From assembly GCF_958298935.1 (NCBI RefSeq), contig NC_084940.1:3936001-4000000 (forward strand): 64,000 nt of DNA, read 5' to 3'. The position numbers were made by a program, and so were the translations under genes. The notes under the pieces are model-generated. The model made no database searches, was not told the DNA's origin, and was given only the letters and a program-made list of their open reading frames with translations. This document shows, piece after piece, positions 45,899-56,488 of the stretch (positions are counted from its first letter, which is position 1; the number at the start of each line of letters is the position of its first letter). Source of the DNA: Phragmites australis. Taxonomy: Eukaryota > Streptophyta > Magnoliopsida > Poales > Poaceae.

Positions 45899-47312
45899 TG
45901 TCTCACCCCCAACTGCAAGCGAAGCGGCCTTAATTTGCACTCGCACTTGTCCCTCAGACAAATCCCCGTACTTCCCCATATGCTGCAATCAGTAGCTCCG
46001 CCACTCTCATGAGTGGAGTTGTCATATGGTTTACTACTACTTTTTATTTATTCTGATTGATTTTTTATGGTTTTTACAGTATCTTTTGGTTACTATTTTT
46101 TTATAATATTGTATCAACATATACTAATAAATTTATGTTTTTACGAAAGCTTTTCTAAAAACAAATCTAATCGTATAATTTCTATATAGCTAATCTTAAT
46201 AGTTTCAAACATATTAGTGATAAAACTTTTAAAAATCCGATTGTATGTATGAATTCTAAAAGGACAAATAAAAAAGAAAGGTGGTACTAAAAATTAGTAG
46301 GTAGCATGATTCATGAAGCTTGGGGAAAGATGTTACGGGACACAGTTTATGGCAGTTAAGCTCAGAAATTCAGAATCCAGGGGCCATGTGCGATGCTGGA
46401 TCCAAATGGAAGCTCGTGCATTGCGTTGGCCCTCTAACCACATGCACGCCACTACTCGGCCGGTAGCTCACCTCTGCGGCCGTTGTGTAGTCAGCAAGAG
46501 GCCACATCGATTGGAGAAGCACGACCGTTGTGTAGCACGAGGCCACACCGATTGGAGCAGCACGACTCTTCAACTCTTCGTGAAGAGCGAAGTCCTTGGA
46601 CAAGAGTACAATAAGATTTGCTCGAGTGGCAAAACCAAGAGGCCAAATAGGTTGCTAAAAATGTGCTTGCATCACTATGTAAACGTTTGTGAAGCCTGGG
46701 ATCTGAATTCTTGAGGACAAGGATCGGGCTTTAATAAAGTGCCAATAAGAAAAACCTGATCCGTGGACAAGTAGGCAACTGAAGCATACGATTGAGATGA
46801 GACAAACAGAATATGTAAGTGTTCCGGACCACATCTTTTTTTACAATCACATCACCTACTTCACTCTAGATTAAAAAGATTGGAGAAAAGTAATTTTACA
46901 GAGCTGTCTGCCGACGCAATTTTGTGCGATGGAACCACGGCAAAGCAGAGGAGGCAATCTGTGATGCAAGCTTCGGACAAAACCCATGTTCAGATTCTCC
47001 CATGTCCAGGGGAGGGGCAACACAAGGTGGAGAGAACGGAGTCAACGATAGTAGAGGAACAACAACAACATCAACGAATTAAATAGGTCATACTCCAGGA
47101 TTCATTGATAACTACAACTCTCTTTGCCTGGTAATTATGACAAGTCGACTGAATTCGTTTTCACTTGAAGGGGTCCTTCAACCTCCCGAGCACGCCAAAA
47201 GGAACCAACCTATGACACCCTTTCTCCACCGCTCTCCCAAGGGTAAAACAACTAGATAGTATTCAACATTTTGGGTCTGTCCGTTTCCTCTGCAAGTGTC
47301 CAAATGATGCGC
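45899..47312. other. Intergenic, 3' flank of HMGR
   Basis: No gene is supported. 46020-46310 is AT-rich and has TTTACTACTACTTTTTA versus inverted GCTACCTACTAATTTTTAG at its edges, perhaps another MITE. The sequence just below 47313 is the HMGR 3' region. Confidence 0.35.
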
Positions 47313-50300
47313 TCAAGAGGCAGCCTTGGACATATCTTTGCTGGATCTGTTGTATTTCATGTGGCTCTGGACCAGATGCCCAGCGGCCTGGGCAGAGATC
47401 AAGGACAGCTCCGCAGCAAGGACCGCACCAGCAACCACAGAGGCCAGGAGCCTCGCGTTCGATCCCGGGGATTCCCTGTTTGCGCCTTTGACGCCAAGTA
47501 GGTCCAAGCAAGCAGACTGTGAGGCCAGCTGAGTGCCACCCCCAACTGTGCCAACCTGTGTTTCGGTTACAACAACACCTCATCAGTTATATACAATGGA
47601 TGATCATAAGATAATGACACTAGCAAACAATTTCGTTCAAAGAAAAATACTAGCAAACAATCTTCTACAAGTGTCTAGCATAGGCAGATGCATTCTCGAC
47701 AACAGCAAACAGAATATTACAAGATTAAACCACTAATAAAACAGATAGGGACTGATACTGCCAGTGCTTGCTGATTACAAAATCAAGAGCAAGGGAATAA
47801 CAACGGGAAGAGAAAATCTTTTTATGCACATCAGCTTCTAGTAGCTATAAAAACTAAAGGCCCATGATGGCATAGACAATCTATTCTACAGCAAATATAA
47901 GCATAGCTAAGCATCTCACAAATTGTTTCTCTTGGTGTAGTACTTCCAACCACTTCTTATTGCTTAACGGAAAAAAAAATTAGGTCCTATGTATATTGGT
48001 CTTATAATGAAATTCCTAGGTTCCACACAAATCAAAACGAAGGGATGAGATCACTAGAAGCGATAATGTTAGTACGAGAGTACCTGTTCCTTGACGAGGT
48101 CAACAAATACTAAAATAATGGCATTTGCTGGGTATCAATATTCCATTATAATTACTAACTCCAACAAGAGTATGGCATCTAACTGTTTCAAGTAATCAAT
48201 AGTTCTCAGGAAAAATACATGCATGCCAAACGATCAGGGACCATAAACTAGGTAGCGAGTAAAATCGTTAACACAAGACAGAAAAAGTACTGTGTAAAGA
48301 ACATTCATCAATCAACACATACTAAATATGAAGAGCACGATTCCATCTCAAGAGGATAATGTTGCTTCATACCTCAATAGATGGCATAGTAACAGAGATG
48401 TGAAGGTCTTTGCCCTCATTTACAGCTTCCAACATTGTGATGCACTGGGAGCTCTCCACATTCTGTGCAGGGTCCTGACCAGTGGCAATGAAGATGGCTG
48501 TCACAATGTTGCTTGCATGGGCATTAAAACCCCCAAGAGCTCCAGCAACAGCTGAGCCAGCAAGGTTCTTGATCACATTCAGTTCTACGAGTGCCTGAAC
48601 GTTAGTCTTGAGAACCTTTTTCACAACTTCCTCTTTGATTATTGCCTCACAAACCACAGATTTTCCACGCCCCTCAATCCAGTTTACAGCAGCTGACTTC
48701 TTGTCAGAACAGAAGTTACCTGTTTATTTTTCTGGTATTAGTTAAGAAAACATACGTCATCGAAGATACGTGGGAAGAGAAAGAAGTTTGCTGATATATC
48801 ATGTTACTTGATATATGCAAATGCAGCTTACTTTTAAAAGTAAGGGGGGGGGGGGGTCTAATGCTGCTAATCCACGCCTTCCAAACATGCTAAGTTTGCT
48901 AACGCAGTTCAGCTATTAATGCAACACATAAAAAAATTCCAACAAGAAACTTAGCTTCTATTTTTCCAATCTCTAACATAGCATTAATCAATTGATATTT
49001 TACACTTTGCTAGGTCACTTCATGCTTGTACTGTTGAAAACCAGCGCACTGATATTGCTTACGCTATGTCAAAATATGAGCAAATATATTAACTGGAAAC
49101 ATTACGACGGAATGGCTGTCTTAAAATATTATTTTGTGTGAATTCTCCTCAAAAGTAACATAACTTGAACTGTTCATGCTAGCCAGGTGGAGGAATTGGA
49201 CAAAAAGTTAGACCCAACTACTACAAATGAGAGCAACTAAAGTCAACATCAGGTCATGTCGAGTGATTGACATCAAAGAGATTTCTCAATAATATAAATC
49301 GAATTTGATGTTTGTCCTGCACTTTTCTAATGCATAAAGAGAAGCACTGATAAACTTGTATCACGCCTAGATGGTTCCAGATAAACTGTATAATTGGAAT
49401 TTTTCCACCTGGATCCTGATTTTGAAAGTGCTTAAGGTGGTGTATATTTCTCAAACAGAAACAATGATGAGCATGTGTAAGTGCAACAAAACAATCAGTT
49501 ATGTCCATTAAAGGTTCTCATAAACCCAACGTTTATCTTACGTACAACGTTATCCAAGGTTGAAAATTGACAGGGGAACAACAAAAGCATAAAAAAAACG
49601 CGGCAGACTAAACTTCACAATAGAGTACAAGAACTTATGACATGAGAAAAACCTGATATGCTGATGACATCCATATCAGGGAAGTCATCCTGGAGGTAAT
49701 CCAGCACGTTTTGAACGCCCTTGGAAACCATGTTCATCCCCATGGCATCCCCCGTGCTGCAGGTGAATCTCATGTACAAGTTCCTCCCTGCCATCGCGCA
49801 TTTCACTCCCTGCAGCCTCCCAAATCTGCTCGACCTGCAGAAATATTTCCCAAAACAGCTCGGTCATCACATCGTCCTACCATAAAACAATCAGGTCAGA
49901 AACTGAGCAACAGTACAATCAATTATGGGTTGAAATTTGACTGAAAGCTGATGCTTTGATGGGGACTGATGACAGAGAGACGAATCCTCAAACACGAGAG
50001 AGCCACGCTAGCCTAATGGCAGTTGTTGAGCGCGTGGAGCATGGGCTGAAAGGGACAAATAGACGTTGATTTGGAATTTAGTGTTCTTACCTGTTAAACA
50101 CCACGGCTAGGGTGTCGAAGTTGGCGGGGTCCTCCAAGAAGCCCTTGAGCTCAGCGGCGCGGCGGGCAGACGGGAATCGGACGACCGGGGCTCGCGTCAT
50201 CCCGTCCCGGAGCACGACGCTGAAGGCGCCGCCGGACTCGGCAATGGCCTTGCATCCGCGGTTCGTGCTGGCGACGAGGCAGCCCTCGGTGGTCGCCATT

Positions 50301-51028
50301 GGCACGTAGAACCGGCGCCCGTCGAGCAGGAGCGGCCCCGCGACGCCCACCGGCAGCTGCACGTACCCCACCGGCAGCTCGCAGCACTGCCCGAGGATAG
50401 ACGCGTAGTCGAACCCGTCGAGCGGGAGCCCGTTTATCTCCCTCCCCGTGATCCGCCGCAGCGCCTCCCGCCGGATCCCGGCGGCCCGGCGGCAGTCGCC
50501 CAGCCTGGTCTCCAGCACGTACGACGGGATCTTCCCGGCCACCACCGCGGCCACGATCTCCTCGTCCTCCTCCGGCATTTTTTCCGGCGCGGCGGCGGGG
50601 TTCCCCAGCAGCGCGCACGGTGCCGGTGCGGGCGGCGCCTGTGTGCTGCGGGCCCGGGAGTCGATGAGGAAGTCCTCCTCGTCGTCGCTGTTGGAGACGA
50701 CGGACTGCACGAAGGCGATGCCGAAGAAGCTGAGGAGGTAGATGAGGGACGCGACGAGGCCGCAGATGGCGAGGATCTCGGCGAGCCCGACCACGTGGAG
50801 CGGCGTGGAGGAGCGGATCTTCTCCCGCCACCGCCGCATCAGGTACACCAGAGACGCCGCGAACAGCGCGGAGAAGATGAGGTTCGTGTGCCGGATCGGC
50901 AGCGGCAGCGCGTCCCCGGCCTGCACCCGCACCCGCACCCGCTCCCCCTCACCACCGGCCGTCCGGCGCCGCGGCGCCCCCCCGGCCACCTGCGGCGGCG
51001 GAACCCGGCGGTGGACCTCCACAGCCAT
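47313..51028 (-). CDS. HMGR: HMG-CoA reductase
   Basis: Four exons in phase, the standard plant HMGR structure: 51028-50091, 49834-49653, 48719-48373 and 47555-47313; 569 aa. It makes mevalonate from HMG-CoA and NADPH, the committed step of the cytosolic isoprenoid pathway, with its catalytic domain on the cytosolic face of the ER. Two membrane segments lie at about 48-64 and 78-109, then a short acidic linker. Catalytic residues are present: Glu in [11 protein letters not shown] (248), Lys in [10 protein letters not shown] (about 380), Asp in [11 protein letters not shown] and the C-terminal His in [10 protein letters not shown], whose serine is the conserved kinase target. The NADPH motifs DAMGMN (342-347) and GTVGGGT are intact. 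The first ATG is at 51028; the frame is open 14 codons further up but from GTG only. Intron 2 has a run of 13 G (48844-48856). The gene looks functional. Confidence 0.96.
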
Positions 51029-51133
51029 AGGGCGGCGCGGCGAGGCGGTGCTGGGCTCGTCGGAGCTCACTCCCTGCGGGGAGGTTTGTTTGGTTGTTTG
51101 GGGATTTGGGAGGAGGGATCGATCGGCCCGGCC

Positions 51134-51141
51134 CTTTTAAA
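51134..51141 (-). promoter_or_regulatory. Possible TATA-like box of HMGR
   Basis: The minus strand reads GGCTTTAAAAGGGCC about 105 bp before the start codon. It is TATA-like rather than a consensus box, in a GC-rich promoter. Confidence 0.3.
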
Positions 51142-51371
51142 GCCACCCGAGCCGTGCTGCCGCTGCTTCCCCCGCGGACTCCCTGACAGTCTGAGCCCAC
51201 CACGCGTCGCTGTGGGGCCCGCGGTCTCGCCTGGCCTCGGGTGGTTTTGTTTTGTTGTGCTCGCGTCCAGCGCTCTACAGTTGTGGTGGTTTGGTCTGGT
51301 TTTCTGCCGTTTGGGTGAATGGTTTTCAGCTCCAGCCCGCTGTTTTTCATGCACGTTACGTCCCGTGTACT

Positions 51372-52540
51372 GGAAAAATATAAAATTAAAAAACATATCC
51401 GACCGTATTTACCGAAATAGATAATATATTATCGTATTTATAATTTTAGAATTCGTATTCGGTACTTCCTTTATCAAAAATTAACTTTTGATATATCGTA
51501 CACCAAAAATACTATATTCAGCCAGGGTGCAGCTACAGTTCCATGGTACGGAAATGACAGTATCATGCATTAACGGTAACAATAGTGCGTTTGAATTTCA
51601 TTTTCCCTCTTTTTTAAAATGGTGGTCTTCTGTTATTCCAAAAAATTTAAAACTTTTTTTACGTGTTTCATAATCCATGAGCAACCCATTTTAATTAGAT
51701 TCACTGAAAAATCCTTTGTATATTTAAAACTAAAATTCTCCAAAAAAGACTACTTTTATAACTTGTAATAATTGTTAGTGTCTCAAATAAATTCCAAAAA
51801 TCTAGTAAAATTCACTAATATTCTTCTTATGTGATGGACTAATTTCTAAAATTATTTCCAGCCCTAGTTTATATGATGAAAAAGTGAGTTACTTTGTAAT
51901 GCTTCATTTACATGAAATGATAAAAATGCATATAAATGAAGTATTACAAATGAACTCACTTTTTCATCATATAAACTAGGGTTGGAAATAATTTTAGAAA
52001 TTATTCCATCACATAATAAGAATATTAGTGATTGTTTCTAGATTTTTGGGAATTTATTTGAGACACTAACAATTATTACAAGTTATAAAAGTAGTCTTTT
52101 TTGGAGAATTTTAGTTTTAAATATGCAAAGGATTTTTCAGTGAATCTAATTAAAATAGGTTGCACATGGATTATAAAACGCGTAAAAAAAGGTTTAAAAT
52201 TTTTGGAGTAAGAGAAGACCACCGTTTTGAAAAAGAGGAAAAGCGAAATTCAAACGAACTGCTGTTACTGTTCATGCGCGGTACTGTTCATTTTCGGAGC
52301 ATGGTGTCTGAAATTGGTACTGTACCTCATTTTCGGCACACCGTGCGCCGAATACGGTGCTATAGTGTCATATTCGGTACACCGTGTGCCAATATAGTAT
52401 TTCGGTGTACGGTATACCGAAAGTTAATTTTCGGTAAACGAGTTTCCAAATACGAATGCTAAAATTGTAAATACAACGATATGTTGTCTATTTCGGTAAA
52501 TACAATCGCGTATGTTGTCTAATTTTGTATTTTGGCCGAT
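51372..52540. mobile_element. Giant fold-back element (~1.16 kb palindrome)
   Basis: One long inverted repeat centred near 51915. The inner arms (about 51680-51905 and 51930-52150) match almost base for base; examples are AGATTCACTGAAAAATCCTT and TAACTTGTAATAATTGTTAG with their exact inverted partners, with roughly a dozen differences in 235 positions by eye. The outer arms (from 51372 and to 52540) are clearly related but more diverged (TATTTACCGAAATAG, GTACACC(A/G)AAATACTATATT). The end motif CGGC(C)AAAATACAAAATTAGACA is shared with another copy at 53860. No coding sequence. The superfamily is uncertain; long terminal repeats of this kind suggest a Mutator-type fold-back. Confidence 0.8.
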
Positions 52541-53855
52541 AAGAATAATTACAACAGATCTTGATTGAAACCTAACTAGTCGCGACGATCTAGAAATAGA
52601 TGTTATAACTTCTATACCGTGGTTTTTCTGTTACTCTGTTAATAGAAATACATGTTATAACTTCTTAATTATACGTGAAATTAATGATATTGTGACGTAG
52701 AAAAAAAACATTGAAAAAAAGAAGCTAAGGATGTATTTAAAACTTCTCAACTTAAGAGAAAACATACACATCTTTGTGTTGGGAAAGAAAATAACATAGA
52801 AATGAAAAGAAAATAATAGAAGGTCGAGTTAACTTTTGACGCCTAGCATGCAGAAGCGGGCTCAGAAATAAATACGACACAGGGTATGAGAGGTGATTGA
52901 TTTATACATAAGGGAGGAGAATAAGGAATTTAATTACGTTCCGTAGTTAGTAAGGTCTAAATACAAATTTAAGCTATGTGATTAAGACTCGTGAACGTTA
53001 GATATTAAAAGTTCTTGCATAACTGTTGCATTCTATATAATATAATTATTATATACGATATAGATTAATTCTAGTTATTAGATATAGATGGAAGAGAATA
53101 ATTATGTATTAATATTTTTAATGTTGGTAACGCCTATTAATTATAGATTTTTAAATAATTGAGAGGAGAGAGACATGAGACTAACTTTAATTATGCCATA
53201 ACTTATTTATTTTATAAGAGTATAGAAGTATAAATTGATCTCATAAAAAGGAACTTTATTGATCTGATTCGGTGTAGGCCCCCACCCCTGTATATATTGT
53301 GGATGGTGGAAGAAAATCTCCGTACAAATGGAATTGCAATAAAGTCTTCCTTCGGATTACTAATTTACGAAGTCCTAACAAATTTGTTTAGGCAAGTATC
53401 ATAGGATTGGAAATAAAGGTTTTTGGTACCTATGGGTACCTTTCCGAGGATCGTAAAAAAGCTCTTGGAAATAGCATTTAGGATTCTTCGTATCCAAATC
53501 CAATCGGGGAAAGGTTGTTTTTGGATGAAAGTCACTTGTTGCAAACAGGTATATACGTGTGCAAGGAGTAATGCAATAAGAAGGAATTTAAATGTCGTTG
53601 TACTTGTCTAGTGTAATGGCATGAATGATCTTGATTTTTTAGATTTTCCTTGCAGTAGCACAACATAGAGTTTATCCGGAGCAGAAACTAGAGCTCTAAA
53701 TACTTAAATGCTCACTTCAATATATGTCAGTCTAGATAATAAATATATTTGGAATTATATGGTGCACAAGAGATGAAATTGAATCACTAGTAATTGGTTT
53801 TTTTCTCTAGTACTAGTGCACTCGGCTGCGCTACTATAGCTTCAGTCCTGAGTTT
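52541..53855. other. AT-rich intergenic, no gene recognised
   Basis: 53260-53560 has features of LTR-like sequence (GTGTAGGCCCCCACCCC, CAATAAAG) but no partner was found. Confidence 0.35.
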
Positions 53856-54110
53856 ATCGGCAAAAATATAAAAATAGACAACATACTAGACCATATTTAA
53901 AAAAAGATAACATTATGCCATATTTGCAAATATAACATGTGTATTTATCATCTTATTCACTGAATATGGGTTTTTGGTACACCGTGTACCGAAAAAGGAT
54001 AGGTCCGGGTGTTTTTAGCATCACATGTGCTAAATATGACACTGTGCATCGTATTCGGCACATTAGATACTGAAAACCTAATGTATTCGGCACCATATGC
54101 CGTGTTGTTG
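53856..54110. mobile_element. Partial copy of the fold-back family
   Basis: Starts TATCGGCAAAAATATAAAAATAGACAACATAC and continues with TTTTTGGTACACCGTGTACCGAA and ATTCGGCACCATATGCCG, the same end and subterminal motifs as the element at 51372-52540. Only one arm is present. Confidence 0.6.
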
Positions 54111-55171
54111 CTTTCGTCGCCTCACGTCGCATCTTGTTCCTGCTTTCAGTGCGGGTTGTGACATGCGGGGGTTCTCGTACTACTCTTAGTGTTAAGTAAA
54201 ATGAGCTCGCTAGCTTTAGTTGAGAAGCAGCAATGCGAGAAGAGAAGGGAGCAACAACGCAAGCAGAGGAGGAGGAGCAGGAGAGGAGCAACGCGAGGAG
54301 TAGCAGCGCGAGAAGAGAAGGGAGCAGCAGCACGAGTAGAGGAAGAGCAACAGGAGAGGAGCAACGTGAGGAACAACAACGTGAATTGAACACTTCGAGA
54401 GTGCTCTTTTTCCTTCAGGTAAGTACTAAGATTACGTATTTAATTAATACTTAGATTAGTAATGGTAACTAGAGTGTTGGTGAAAGAATATGTCTCCCAC
54501 GAACAAAGTGCAGCGGGAGCCAATTCACAAGAATGACTCAAGCTTGGAGGAGAAATGGAGATTGATAAAACACCACGAGTCTTTAGGGAAATCTGCTCCA
54601 TATGGCTTGGTGGTCAAGAGTATGTATTTATATTGATATTTAGAGTATAATTATACAAGCATGCCCATATGAGGTTGGTACAGATACAAGTTTTTTACTG
54701 TACCATAGGGCATAGAGACATGCATGTAATTCATTGCTATGGCTAGTGAGGCGGTTGTTCTAGCGGCTAGTCATCTATTCCGGCACCGCACTGCACCAAC
54801 ATGTCAGGCGGCCACCACTTGCACCACTATGTCAGACGACCACCATTTGCACCTGCGGGCCCCCTCCTGGTTGATCTTTCTGAAGGGCCTATGGCTTTGG
54901 GGGTCTGGAGGGCCCCGAAGGCATGGCCTCCGGGACCCTTCTGGAGCCATGGGGTCCGAGAGGGGTCCTAAGCCTGATGGTTCTCAGGTTAAGTGTAACT
55001 TCTGTATATATGATACATGAATAATAAGTAATGTGTTGACTTTATTCCTCGTCTTTACTCGCACCTATGCTCCTAAAGTTTTCCCCCTTCTCGGCCTCCT
55101 CACACTGTGTGGTCGTTAACATCCAGAGTGTGTGATTATAGGAACATTTAGGTGTACTAGGTGCCTTTAAG
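54111..55171. other. Retroelement debris, no gene
   Basis: 54220-54380 is a purine-rich low-complexity tract (GAG/AGC/AAC repeats) with spurious Arg/Glu/Gln frames. From 54476, TGTTGGTGAAAGAATATG could be the start of an LTR, and 54940-55030 resembles an LTR 3' region (TGATACATGAATAATAAG), but no second copy lies in the window. Confidence 0.3.
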
Positions 55172-55612
55172 GTGGCAGAGGGTGTTAGGACGTCGACACG
55201 ATCAAGGGTGATGCCTTCATGTGGCGGAGGGTTTTAGGATCTCGACGCGACTGAGGCTGATGCTTTCGAGTGGCGGAGGGTTTAGGACCTCGACATGGAT
55301 CAAAACTGATGCCTTCGGGTGGCGAAGGGTTTAGGATCTAGGCGCAACCGAGCCTGATGCCTTAGGGTGATGGAGGGTTTTAGGAATTCGGTGCGACCGT
55401 GGTTAATGCCTTTGCATGACGGAGGGTTTAAGACCTTGACGCGACCGAGGCTGATGCCTTTGGGTGGCGGAGGTTTTAGGACCTCGACACGACCGAGGTT
55501 GATGTCTTCGGGTGGCAGAGGGTTTTAGAACCTCGACGCGATCGGGGTTGATGTCTTTGGGTGGCGAAGAGTTTTAGAACCTCGATGCGACTAAGGCTGA
55601 TGCCTCGAATGT
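55172..55612. repeat. Minisatellite, nine ~49-bp units
   Basis: The unit is roughly GGTGGCGGAGGGTTTTAGGA, CCTCGACGCGACCGAGG, CTGATGCCTTCG, repeated at about 55172, 55221, 55271, 55319, 55366, 55416, 55464, 55511 and 55560. The units diverge by several bases each. Such blocks occur in untranslated parts of grass gypsy elements. Confidence 0.85.
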
Positions 55613-56208
55613 TGTACGTGGCATTATTTTGAGCAAAGATATAACGTAGTTTCGATGTCTACTGTTATCATCAAATAAATTATTGTAGCAAAAGATATGG
55701 CTAGGTCGGGTCGGATGGCCATTCTTAGCACATGCCAAACTAAGAATTTTCATACACCATGTAAGGGTCGAAGGTAAGCGACGATGTTTAACTTTGAAAG
55801 GGTCGACAGGTGGGTGTACCTTTCACGAGTTGGTCCTCCTTGCTGATGGTCGCAGCAAAGCTCGATGGAGGTAGGACCATCCGAAGCCCTACGGTGGTGA
55901 GGTCTTCTCCTCTTTTGGTGGCGTGGCGTCATGATGGCGCGCAATGAAGGTAGTGTGCCTTACTTCATCAGAATTGGTCTGATACACGGGCCAACTCATC
56001 GTGGGCCTTGTACATCAATGACCATGCCACAGGGTGAGGTTACACTTGGGGAATCATCTCTGTCTGACTCCTGGAATCTTGCTCCTGTTGCCCTTGCATG
56101 CACTGAAAGTACTTTGGGTAGTAACTTTGACGGGACGTATGCACAAAAACCCACATTTGGTGTGGTCGCATGCTCCCGAGGTGGAATGGGAGTCATCACG
56201 ACTTGGCT
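55613..56208. other. Retroelement non-coding region
   Basis: No gene recognised. It lies between the minisatellite and the integrase end of the decayed gypsy element and is probably part of that element's 3' region. Confidence 0.3.
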
Positions 56209-56417
56209 TTATAAACCATGCCCTACCTTGTGACCCGATAGCCTGCCAAGTTTTTCTTTTTTCTTTTCTTTTTTTCCTTTTTTCTGAGTTGCTTGTGAGG
56301 CCCAGAGCTTGGAAGAGTGCCCTTTGTGTGTGAGCCCCTTTTGGATGTAAGACACGTCAGTTGAATGATTGTAATGGAACTTTGGTTGTCTCATTATGAT
56401 CGTTGTTGTCTCGTTGC

Positions 56418-56488
<71 letters not shown>

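Noticed and set aside
51029..51070. HMGR start 14 codons upstream
   Set aside because: The upstream codon is GTG; the first ATG (51028) begins MAVEVHRR, a plausible plant HMGR start.
50151..51424. Long open frames opposite or out of frame with HMGR exon 1
   Set aside because: They are Arg/Pro-rich shadows of a GC-rich exon whose true frame has full HMGR homology.
54189..54454. Arg/Glu/Gln-rich frame
   Set aside because: Purine-rich low-complexity DNA reads as charged residues in all frames.
55172..55612. Regular repeats considered as a CRISPR-like array
   Set aside because: Units abut without unique spacers and diverge along their length; this is a plant minisatellite.
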